A DNA stretch of 6,261 nt from Bacteroidota bacterium (GCA_003648575.1 QMPN01000178.1:1-6261); one strand, 5' to 3'; shown: positions 1 to 6,015, counted from the first letter of the stretch. The notes: a model not told the origin generated them from the sequence alone. Translations and numbers: made by a program.

Positions 1-1570
1 TGATGAGTTGCGATTTTGGAACAGAGCTATTTCATCTGTAGAAATCAATAATTTCATGTGCGACAGCATCAATCCTCAAAGTGCAGAAGGTCTTGTCGGA
101 TATTGGAGAATGGATGAAGGTTCTGGGGACACCTTATTTGATGCCAGTATCATGGGCTTCGATGGATATATTAATGGTGCCGTGCATAATCTTGAGAGCA
201 TTGATTTTAGTTTTGAAGTAGATCAATATATGGTTCAATTTTATACTTTGGGAGATGCCGATTCCTATCATTGGGATTTTGGTGATGGTAATTCTTCTTC
301 TGAAAAAGACCCTACCCACGTTTATGATAGCATTGGAGTATATAATGCATGCCTTACGACAAACGGTATATGTGAGCAGATGGTTTCCTGCCAGGAAATT
401 GTTATTTGCATTGAACCATCTGCAGTCTTTGTTGCCTACTTAAATGATTTTGAAATAAGCTTTGATCAACTTTCACAGTATGCACTCGATTACTATTGGG
501 ACTTTGGCGATGGTTACATTTCAACTGAATACAACCCCACACACACTTACGATTCAATTGGCACATATACTGTATGCCTTACAGTCACCAATGACTGCGG
601 ACAAGACACTTATTGCCAAAATGTAAACATCTGTGTTGACCCCATTGCTGATTTCACATATAACATCAATAACCTGCAGGTCAGCTTTTATCAATTATCG
701 CAGTATGCTGATGAGTATTTATGGGATTTTGGCGATGGCAATTATTCCTACGACCCGGAGCCGGTCCATATTTATGAAAATCCCGAAAACTATATCGTTT
801 GTCTTACGGTATTTAATGATTGCGGTACAGATCAACATTATGATACCATAATGGGAGAACCACCCATGATGTGCAATTTCAGTTTCATCTTTGACAATGG
901 TATGATCTATTTCACCGATGAGAGCCTTAATTCCACTTCCTGCTATTGGGACTTTGGTGATGGAACCAATTCTACAGAGCAAAATCCTGTGCATCAGTAT
1001 GAGGTTTATGGTTTATATAATTGCTGTCTGACCATAGAAAATGATGATGGCATATTCACTTTCTGCGATTCAGTGTTTTATTGTGAAGAGGCCAGGGCCG
1101 AATTCAGCTTTGAAATGCAGGAAGGGTTACTTACAACTTCAGACTTATCATCAAAGACTGACACCTGGTTATGGGACTTCGGTGACGGGACTACCTCCAT
1201 ACAGCCTGAGCCCCTGCATAAATATGAGAGCTCGGGAGAATATACTGTTTGCCTGACATCGTCAAATCCATGCAGCGAGGATATTTTCTGCAAGGATATT
1301 CTTGCAGAGCTTCCTGAGAAAGCATTTGATCTTAGATTTTATCCTAACCCGGCCAATGATGTCCTGAGAGTCGATATCCCCGAAGATGGACAATACCGCA
1401 TATCTATCTTCGATTATCACGGTAAATCCGTTTATACCAATGAGTTGTTTATCCCCGGAAGAAGTATTTATGAGCTTGATGTGTCGACGCTGCCCTCGGG
1501 AGTGTATATATTTGATCTCAGGTCCGATAATTTATCTGAAAGAAAGAAGATCATTATATGCCGCCTATAG
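1..1570 (+). CDS. Secreted multi-PKD protein with LamG-like tail and T9SS sorting domain (5'-truncated)
   Basis: This is the 3' end of a gene that begins before the window. The frame is open from base 2, and the codons before the TTG at 8 read Asp-Glu, giving DELRFWNRAIS, the usual DE-x-R-x-WNRALS closing strand of LamG/concanavalin-like domains. The TTG is therefore internal, not a start. Numbering residues from base 2 (522 seen): LamG tail and GLVGYWRMDEGSGD module 1-65; five PKD domains 66-440, each with WDFGDG (91, 166, 241, 316, 391) and a later (V/A/C)CLT strand; sorting domain about 443-522 with YPNP at 447-450 and LPSGVY near the end. Family knowledge: PKD domains are extracellular Ig-like folds, and this C-terminal domain directs export by the type IX system, usually followed by cleavage and surface anchoring. 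No catalytic domain is visible, so an adhesin or structural role is only a guess; an enzyme domain could lie upstream of the window. It looks AT-richer than the next gene. Confidence 0.93.
   Translation, partial: DELRFWNRAISSVEINNFMCDSINPQSAEGLVGYWRMDEGSGDTLFDASIMGFDGYINGAVHNLESIDFSFEVDQYMVQFYTLGDADSYHWDFGDGNSSSEKDPTHVYDSIGVYNACLTTNGICEQMVSCQEIVICIEPSAVFVAYLNDFEISFDQLSQYALDYYWDFGDGYISTEYNPTHTYDSIGTYTVCLTVTNDCGQDTYCQNVNICVDPIADFTYNINNLQVSFYQLSQYADEYLWDFGDGNYSYDPEPVHIYENPENYIVCLTVFNDCGTDQHYDTIMGEPPMMCNFSFIFDNGMIYFTDESLNSTSCYWDFGDGTNSTEQNPVHQYEVYGLYNCCLTIENDDGIFTFCDSVFYCEEARAEFSFEMQEGLLTTSDLSSKTDTWLWDFGDGTTSIQPEPLHKYESSGEYTVCLTSSNPCSEDIFCKDILAELPEKAFDLRFYPNPANDVLRVDIPEDGQYRISIFDYHGKSVYTNELFIPGRSIYELDVSTLPSGVYIFDLRSDNLSERKKIIICRL
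197..1321 (+). repeat. Five-unit PKD domain array, exact 225-bp period
   Basis: The WDFGDG tryptophan codons fall at 272, 497, 722, 947 and 1172, so each step is exactly 225 bp (75 codons). DNA identity between units is modest while the protein pattern is kept (WDFGDG, then H-x-Y about 14 residues later, then CLT). This suggests old tandem duplication with no later indels changing the length. Unit boundaries given here are set 25 residues before each Trp and are approximate. Confidence 0.9.
1328..1567 (+). other. T9SS type A-like C-terminal sorting domain
   Basis: The last 80 residues follow the Por secretion sorting-domain plan. They open with FYPNPANDVLRV, continue with a Y-R-I-S-I-F-D-Y-x-G-K-x-V strand pair, then LDVSTLPSGVYIFDL, and end in a basic strand (ERKKIII). 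The protein finishes Cys-Arg-Leu, slightly different from the usual Lys-rich end. The domain predicts an N-terminal Sec signal peptide on the missing part and outer-membrane translocation by the gliding/Por machinery. Confidence 0.88.
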
Positions 1571-1628
1571 ATAATTGACCTTTAACAAGCCGGCTTAAGG
1601 CTACTCTGATACAGGCATAAATTCACAA

Positions 1629-1662
1629 TTTTACTACAAACTCCCATTTCTCCTTATATTTG
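1629..1662 (+). promoter_or_regulatory. Bacteroidota-type promoter upstream of the gpsA-like gene
   Basis: TATATTTG at 1655-1662 matches the Bacteroidota -7 consensus TAnnTTTG exactly. A weak -33-like TTTTAC lies at 1629-1634, about 20 bp upstream, where the consensus would have TTTG. Transcription would begin around 1667-1670, leaving a leader of about 25 nt before the TTG start at 1693. The call rests on the motif and its position alone. Confidence 0.55.
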
Positions 1663-1692
1663 CATATCTGGCTGTATAATTAATAGCTGATT

Positions 1693-2676
1693 TTGAACAA
1701 ACAACAAGCAAATATTGTCTTCGCGGGTGCCGGCTCTATCGGCACAGCCATAGGGAATACCCTGGCCAGGGCCGGCCATAATGTAAGCCTCTATACCATT
1801 GAGGGACACATAGCCAAAGCCATCAATGAAAAGCACATCAACCCGGATTATTTTCCGAGAGCACCGCTCTGTGAAAAACTCAAAGCCAGCGAAGATATTA
1901 AAGTCCTGCTGGAAGCTGATGTTTTATTCCTTGCATTACCATCAATCATCACAGTAGATTTTGTGTTGCAGAACAAGGAATATATTAGCGAAAAAGTGGT
2001 GCTGGTGAACCTGGCCAAAGGATTCGGCTGCGGTAAGATGACCATCACTGCCTGCCTGGAAAAAATGATCAATAACCCGGTAAGCACCATGAAAGGGCCC
2101 ACCTTCGCAAGGGAAGTGATTAATGCAGCACCCACTGCCATGACCTTTGCAGCCGCAGATAAGAAGCTTTTTGATCAGATAGGTGCGATATTTAAAAATA
2201 CCTCTATCTACCTCGACTACACCACCGATGTGGAAGGTGTCGAATACCTCAGCATACTGAAGAATATTTACGCTATCATCCTGGGCATCATAGATGCACA
2301 CTTTGACTCCCCAAACCTGAGGTTTCTTGTATTAACCAGGGCCTTTGATGAAATGCGCAGGATCATGTTAAGGTCCGGTGGCAGGGAAAGTTCCATGTTC
2401 AACTACAGCGGATATGGTGATTTCAGCCTGACAGCCCTCAACGACCTCAGCCGCAACCGGACCCTCGGCCTGCTCATAGGCAAAGGCTTTTTCACAAAAG
2501 ACATTTCCGATACAGTTGTTCTTGAGGGGAAGATGGCGGTGAGCACTTTCTGTCAAGATATCCTCGACGAACCCGACAGGGAGGAATTCCCACTCATCTT
2601 TGAACTGAACAAGATCTTTCAGAATAATTACGACATGTCGTCTTTTGTCGGGAACATCCTGCGCATGGCCCGCTAG
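1693..2676 (+). CDS. gpsA: Divergent NAD(P)-dependent glycerol-3-phosphate dehydrogenase (GpsA family)
   Basis: The predicted 327-residue cytoplasmic enzyme would interconvert dihydroxyacetone phosphate and sn-glycerol 3-phosphate with NAD(P)H, feeding phospholipid or glycerol-phosphate synthesis. Motifs in order: Rossmann loop GAGSIGTAIG (12-21); LPS (82-84); NLAKG (106-110, Lys109); KGPTFAREV (134-142), matching the family's SGPSFAxEV; EGVE...LKN (181-191, Lys190 at the expected catalytic lysine); N-L-R-F...TRAFDE (208-220) where GpsA usually has ALxTRGLxE; GYGDFSLT (240-247) and SRNR (253-256), the substrate-binding signature. Length is normal for the family. The start must be non-ATG: an in-frame TAG at 1684-1686 precedes, and no ATG occurs before the glycine loop at 1726. 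TTG at 1693 is preferred over CTG 1687 or ATT 1690. Altered residues around several motifs suggest a divergent paralogue, so a related hydroxyacid-type dehydrogenase activity is not excluded. The gene symbol denotes the family. Confidence 0.85.
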   Translation: MNKQQANIVFAGAGSIGTAIGNTLARAGHNVSLYTIEGHIAKAINEKHINPDYFPRAPLCEKLKASEDIKVLLEADVLFLALPSIITVDFVLQNKEYISEKVVLVNLAKGFGCGKMTITACLEKMINNPVSTMKGPTFAREVINAAPTAMTFAAADKKLFDQIGAIFKNTSIYLDYTTDVEGVEYLSILKNIYAIILGIIDAHFDSPNLRFLVLTRAFDEMRRIMLRSGGRESSMFNYSGYGDFSLTALNDLSRNRTLGLLIGKGFFTKDISDTVVLEGKMAVSTFCQDILDEPDREEFPLIFELNKIFQNNYDMSSFVGNILRMAR

Positions 2677-2701
2677 CATAATAAAAAAGAGAAATAACTG
2701 T

Positions 2702-2709
2702 TATATTCG
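2702..2709 (+). promoter_or_regulatory. Possible weak -7 element before the PIG-L gene
   Basis: TATATTCG differs from TAnnTTTG by one base. The surrounding TTATATTCGCAT resembles TTATATTTGCAT upstream of the gpsA-like gene. No convincing -33 box is visible in the A-rich sequence before it, and the start codon follows only 18 bp later. The gap between the two genes is 51 bp, so the PIG-L gene could simply be co-transcribed with the dehydrogenase gene. Confidence 0.25.
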
Positions 2710-2727
2710 CATTAAATCTATGGCTTT

Positions 2728-3357
2728 ATGATAAAAGGGAAGAAGATCTTACTACTGGCCCCCCACCCCGACGACCCTGAATATGCATGCGGTGGCAGCA
2801 TTGCCCGTTGGAGCAAGGAAAACGAGCTCTATTATGTGGCCTTTTCACCCTGTAACATATCCCTTCCCGAAGGATTTGCAGAAAATACACTTTATGATGA
2901 ACTCATGGCATCAGCCGGGATACTGGGAATCCCGGAGGGCAACATCACCACCTTCGACTTTCCTGTAAGGCGGCTTTCAGAACACCGCCAGGACATCCTG
3001 GAAGAGATGGTCAGGCTAAGGAAAAGCATTAAGCCTGATATTGTGCTTATGCCAAACTCAAACGACATCCACCAGGATCATAAGGCGATCTATGAAGAAG
3101 GCCTCCGGGCGTATAAGCACAGCAGTCTGTTGGGATATGAACTTCCATGGAATAATTTGCAATTCATCTCCAATTTTCATGTAAAACTCAGCAAGGATGA
3201 TATGACAACGAAGTGGAAAGCCATTTCGGCATACAGATCGCAGGAGGTCAGGGCGTATAAATCGGAAGACTTTTTCGAAGGGCTGGCTCGCGTTAGGGGA
3301 TTGCAGGTTGGGACAGAATTTGCAGAAGCCTTTGAACTGATCCGCTGGGTACTATAA
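2728..3357 (+). CDS. PIG-L/LmbE family zinc-dependent N-deacetylase
   Basis: The 209-residue protein has no signal peptide or membrane segment. The family removes N-acetyl groups from sugars such as GlcNAc-linked lipids, mycothiol/bacillithiol precursors or antibiotic intermediates, using one zinc. The N-terminal strand KILLLAPHPDDPEYACGG (6-23) carries His13, Asp15 and Asp16; HQDH at 115-118 supplies the second signature with His118. By analogy with MshB, His13, Asp16 and His118 would bind zinc and Asp15 act as base. A later K-x-x-A-I-x-x-Y-R-S-Q segment (162-172) is also typical of the family. The acidic residue after HPDD is shifted by one Pro (HPDDPE), a variant within the superfamily. 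The substrate cannot be read from sequence; the nearby glycosyltransferase and YfhO-like genes favour a glycan or glycolipid. ATG at 2728 places the motif at the usual distance from the start. It lies 51 bp after the gpsA-like gene and ends in a 6-bp overlap with the convergent gene. Confidence 0.9.
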   Translation: MIKGKKILLLAPHPDDPEYACGGSIARWSKENELYYVAFSPCNISLPEGFAENTLYDELMASAGILGIPEGNITTFDFPVRRLSEHRQDILEEMVRLRKSIKPDIVLMPNSNDIHQDHKAIYEEGLRAYKHSSLLGYELPWNNLQFISNFHVKLSKDDMTTKWKAISAYRSQEVRAYKSEDFFEGLARVRGLQVGTEFAEAFELIRWVL

Positions 3358-4455
3358 TTTATCTTTCATTTCTTTTACCAGTTTTGCCGCAGCCGGGTCG
3401 CTGACCTCGGCAATATCCTGTATGGCCCAGTTGGGATCAAAGGGGATCATGTCATAGCGGGAATGATCGGGGTCGATCAGCACAAAGCTGTTCCTGTTGG
3501 CATCGATGGTGATGATACAATCGCTGAAGGGTGCCGAATTCTGCAGCCATTCCAGGTCAGTCAATTCTTCGGGCTTACCTGGTAGTCCTGCAAATGAGAT
3601 TTTGTTGCCGGCACTAAAGACCAACTCGCCGGCAGCTGTGCTGGTTGCCATATAATGATTACGGTAATTCCTGCCTCCATGCGGACTTTTCATACCGCCC
3701 AGAATACGTTCGCAGGTACCGTCATTCATGTCGATGCGATAGACCGCCCCATCGTGAAAAAAAGTTGCAAGCAGCTTTGCCTTTTCATTACAGTCGTATA
3801 GCACGGAATTGATAAATGCAGCACGCTGGGCTGTAGGCAGCGTTTGCCTTTCCGGATCACTGATAAACAAATAATCTTTCCCGGTTTCACGAAATTTAGC
3901 GGCCTCCTTTACATCACGGGTCAACAAGATATCCTTCCCGGTTTTCGCATTGTATCCTTTCTGAAACCCATGCTCCCAGGCAAACCATTCCCAGGTTTTC
4001 TGAAAGGTGGTGAGATCATATTCAAAGATGCAATCATAGCCGGATGAAGATACAAGTATACGGTCAGCCCCGTGGCGGTGGTTGAACTGCACCGTATGAA
4101 TATAGCTGAACCAGGGATTATCTATACGCTCGATCCCTTCATTTCGTATGACATGTACCACATTCTCGGTAGAGACTGCTATCATATCCTTTGCCACATC
4201 TATCCCTCTCGGCTCAGTGAGAAAGCTGAGTATCTCATACTTGCTGATGACGCCATTTTCGATCTCAACATAAACCAGCCCGCCCTGTGCCGCTTCCCTG
4301 CGCTCCACACTTCCTACCCTGCTGTGCTTGCTTTGCCTTGACTGTAAATACCGGGCACGGATCTTTTGCAGATCAAAACTCTTAACTGTGATCAGGAATG
4401 CTTTGGGTGCATAAAAGGCACTGTTCTTCTTATATGTAGACAGATCAACCATCAT
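3352..4455 (-). CDS. Uncharacterised cytoplasmic beta-propeller-like protein
   Basis: The protein has 367 residues and I do not recognise a named family. No signal peptide or membrane helix is visible, so it is probably cytoplasmic. From about residue 58 the chain shows repeated short beta-strand patterns of the propeller kind: G-L-V-Y-V-E (59-64), EPRGIDV (81-87) then M-I-A-V-S-T, HTVQFNH (120-126) then ILVSSSGYDCIFEYD (133-147), INSVLYD (215-221) then LLATFFHDGAVYRID (228-242), KSPHGGR (256-262) then GELVFSAGN, and CIITID...FVLID (313-328). An insertion of about 50 residues (158-208) separates the third and fourth blades. H-x-V and SPHG motifs recall NHL/SMP-30, arylsulfotransferase-type and TIGR03032-type propellers, but no catalytic set can be assigned. 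Its ATG overlaps the upstream glycosyltransferase stop as ATGA (4455-4452), implying translational coupling and a related job. A second ATG follows immediately, so 4452 is an alternative start. Confidence 0.8.
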   Translation of the reverse strand: MMVDLSTYKKNSAFYAPKAFLITVKSFDLQKIRARYLQSRQSKHSRVGSVERREAAQGGLVYVEIENGVISKYEILSFLTEPRGIDVAKDMIAVSTENVVHVIRNEGIERIDNPWFSYIHTVQFNHRHGADRILVSSSGYDCIFEYDLTTFQKTWEWFAWEHGFQKGYNAKTGKDILLTRDVKEAAKFRETGKDYLFISDPERQTLPTAQRAAFINSVLYDCNEKAKLLATFFHDGAVYRIDMNDGTCERILGGMKSPHGGRNYRNHYMATSTAAGELVFSAGNKISFAGLPGKPEELTDLEWLQNSAPFSDCIITIDANRNSFVLIDPDHSRYDMIPFDPNWAIQDIAEVSDPAAAKLVKEMKDKL

Positions 4456-5765
4456 AGTGTGATTTTATTCATGATCTCACTTATCTCCCGGGCTGATGAC
4501 CTCCTGGAGTACTTATCAAGCATGCCGGTATCAAGTTTATCCAGTCTCCTGCCATTGCTCTTCCAGCTGAGATATAATTGCATCAGCTTTTGTTTGAAGG
4601 CCTGCTTATCCTTGTAATCGAACATTTTCTCCCGGGCTGTATCCGCCAGTATTCCTGCGGCATCACCATCGACCGGGCCAACTGACAATACGGGTGTGCC
4701 GGAGGCAAGGTACTCAAAAAGTTTCCCGGTGATTATAAGTTTATTGTTGCGTGATTGCGGGATTACGAAAAGGAGCAGCACAGAGTCTGTCATTAAGCGG
4801 GTTGCCTCGGCATGGGGAACATAGCTGAGCAGTTCAAGGTTTTCACTAAGCCCTTTGCCAATGAAATAATCGGGTGCCGATGCATCCACGTTGCCAACAA
4901 ACTGCAAGCGAAAATCCTTTCCAAAGCCCTCATCTTCATTGATAAGTTCACATATGCCATCCCATATTTCCGGTACATGCTGGTTGGGTTTAAAATTGCC
5001 CGTGTATGTCAACCTGAACTTAGCATCATGCTCGATATTCGCGTCTGCAGCTTCCATATCCGACATGTCAAATCCATTCATGACCACCTGCACATTATCA
5101 TTCCGGCCGCTGAATTCCTTTTGCATACCCGGGCTCACAACCGAAACTGCATCTGCCAGGGCCAGCACTTCGTCCTCAAGCTTTTTATCCTTCCGCCTGG
5201 TGCTTTCCGTGCGGGGAAGCATATCATTATAGTAAACCGTAGTCCAGGGATCCCTGAGATCAGCCAGCCATTTGATGCCGGTTTTCTTCTTGATCTTCAA
5301 GCCTGTAAGATGTGTGCTGTGAGGAGGGCCGGTGGTAACGATAAGGTCAATATTATCTGCGGCGATGATCCTCAAGGCCTCTTTATATGCGTATGGCACC
5401 CATCCCTTCCGGGCATCGGGAATAAAAAAGTTAGACCGGATATACATTGCCATGCGGTCGACAAAAGATTTCTTTTTATTGATATTGATAAGCGCCACTG
5501 ATACCGAACCATCTTTCTTCCCTTTCAGCATATTGTAGAAGCGGAACGGGTCGCGGCTGTTGGTCTTATGAACCGGGATATTCTCAGGCACCTCCTTTTC
5601 AAGCTCTTTATCCAGGGCAGAATAAGTCCCGTCTCTTACTGTAAGTATGTGCGCCTTCCATCCAAACTCCTCCAGGCACTTCACAAACTTCAGCCAGCGT
5701 TGCACACCGGGGCCACCGGCGGGGGGCCAGTAGTAGGTTAGTATGAGGACGGATTTTGTTTTCAT
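4452..5765 (-). CDS. Glycosyltransferase family 4 (GT-B) protein
   Basis: The 437-residue protein probably transfers a sugar from a nucleotide-activated donor onto a growing glycan or lipid-linked acceptor at the cytoplasmic membrane face. Its N-terminus SVLILTYYWPPAGGPGVQRW (5-24) holds the glycine-rich acceptor loop typical of Bacteroidota GT4 enzymes. Further landmarks are TTGPPHSTH (144-152), LADLRDPW (167-174), a second Rossmann start LTYTGNFKPNQ (252-261), and GKLFEYLASGTPVL (347-360), the conserved donor-binding region with Glu350. No signal peptide is seen. I chose ATG at 5765 because the family N-terminus begins there; the frame stays open to an ATG at 5843, but that extra stretch is translated tandem repeat and adds only low-complexity residues. 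The gene is followed by the propeller gene with a 4-bp overlap and preceded at 248 bp by a YfhO-like gene on the same strand. Donor and acceptor sugars are unknown. Confidence 0.92.
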   Translation of the reverse strand: MKTKSVLILTYYWPPAGGPGVQRWLKFVKCLEEFGWKAHILTVRDGTYSALDKELEKEVPENIPVHKTNSRDPFRFYNMLKGKKDGSVSVALININKKKSFVDRMAMYIRSNFFIPDARKGWVPYAYKEALRIIAADNIDLIVTTGPPHSTHLTGLKIKKKTGIKWLADLRDPWTTVYYNDMLPRTESTRRKDKKLEDEVLALADAVSVVSPGMQKEFSGRNDNVQVVMNGFDMSDMEAADANIEHDAKFRLTYTGNFKPNQHVPEIWDGICELINEDEGFGKDFRLQFVGNVDASAPDYFIGKGLSENLELLSYVPHAEATRLMTDSVLLLFVIPQSRNNKLIITGKLFEYLASGTPVLSVGPVDGDAAGILADTAREKMFDYKDKQAFKQKLMQLYLSWKSNGRRLDKLDTGMLDKYSRRSSAREISEIMNKITL

Positions 5766-5768
5766 TGA

Positions 5769-5796
5769 TTCTAGATACTGGATACTGGATTCTGGG
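5769..5796. repeat. Heptamer array A (TACTGGA family)
   Basis: Four consecutive 7-bp units read TTCTAGA, TACTGGA, TACTGGA and TTCTGGG. The array begins 4 bp upstream of the glycosyltransferase ATG, so it lies in its leader or promoter-proximal region. CTGGATACTGGAT at 5778-5790 recurs at 5945-5957. Confidence 0.85.
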
Positions 5797-5806
5797 TAAT
5801 GAAATT

Positions 5807-5834
5807 TTGAATTTTTAATTTTTAATGTTAAATT
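5807..5834. repeat. Heptamer array B (AT-only type, TTTAATT)
   Basis: Four 7-bp units read TTGAATT, TTTAATT, TTTAATG and TTAAATT. The base composition is unlike the neighbouring arrays but the period is the same. Low complexity makes this the weakest of the heptamer calls on its own. Confidence 0.6.
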
Positions 5835-5845
5835 AGGGTTCAATA

Positions 5846-5901
5846 TTATGCTGCTTACTGCTTACTGCTTACTGGTTACTGGTTGCTGGCTACTGGATAA
5901 C
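5846..5901. repeat. Heptamer array C (GCTTACT to GGTTACT gradient)
   Basis: Eight 7-bp units in register read TTATGCT, three exact GCTTACT, then GGTTACT, GGTTGCT, GGCTACT and GGATAAC. Variants step by one or two bases along the array, as expected from slippage or unequal exchange followed by point mutation, with decay at both edges. Confidence 0.88.
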
Positions 5902-5906
5902 TTCAA

Positions 5907-5935
5907 ACTTTAGTTCACTTTAGCTCACTTTAGGC
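5907..5935. repeat. Short tandem repeat D (ACTTTAG core, 10-bp step)
   Basis: ACTTTAGTTC at 5907-5916, ACTTTAGCTC at 5917-5926 and ACTTTAGGC at 5927-5935 follow each other, then ACTTG begins a fourth partial copy. Here the step is 10, 10 and 9 bp rather than 7, although the shared ACTTTAG core is a heptamer. Confidence 0.75.
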
Positions 5936-5942
5936 ACTTGTT

Positions 5943-5957
5943 TTCTGGATACTGGAT
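5943..5957. repeat. Heptamer pair E (TACTGGA family, second copy)
   Basis: TTCTGGA and TACTGGA are followed by T, repeating the array A motif. The 13-bp CTGGATACTGGAT at 5945-5957 is identical to 5778-5790, so the same unit family occurs twice in the spacer, 167 bp apart in direct orientation. Confidence 0.75.
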
Positions 5958-5973
5958 AAATAATTATTACTTA

Positions 5974-6015
5974 CACTTAGGCACTAGGTACTAGGCACTT
6001 GGCACTAGGCACTTT
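5974..6015. repeat. Heptamer array F (GCACTAG family)
   Basis: Six 7-bp units in register read CACTTAG, GCACTAG, GTACTAG, GCACTTG, GCACTAG and GCACTTT. The final unit runs into the stop codon of the YfhO-like gene (TAA, read from 6016 to 6014), so the array directly abuts and slightly overlaps coding sequence. Confidence 0.87.

Noticed and set aside
8..10. TTG as the start of the PKD protein
   Set aside because: The upstream in-frame codons encode Asp-Glu, completing the LamG DE-x-R-x-WNRA motif, and no stop intervenes before the window edge. The gene is truncated, not complete.
1579..1600. Hairpin around the palindrome AAGCCGGCTT (1587-1596) with flanking CCTT/AAGG as a terminator for the PKD gene
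   Set aside because: The core palindrome leaves no proper loop, the outer arms need a bulge, and no T-tract follows. It is too weak to call a terminator.
2677..2700. A-rich stretch AATAAAAAAGAG as terminator after the gpsA-like gene
   Set aside because: No stem precedes it, and on the + strand it is an A-tract, not the T-tract of an intrinsic terminator.
4812..5501. Open frame of 229 codons on the + strand opposite the glycosyltransferase
   Set aside because: It lies wholly antisense to a well-supported GT4 gene, shows no recognisable domain, and is rich in His/Cys/Ile as expected for a reverse-frame shadow.
5904..5912. Minus-strand -7 element (AAAGTTTG, one mismatch to TAnnTTTG) as promoter of the glycosyltransferase
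   Set aside because: It falls within the ACTTTAG repeats, lacks a -33 partner at the right distance and is about 140 bp from the start. The real promoter could not be located.
5769..6015. CRISPR array or attachment site in the repeat-rich spacer
   Set aside because: Units are 7-10 bp and contiguous with no unique spacers, and no cas, integrase or tRNA gene is nearby.
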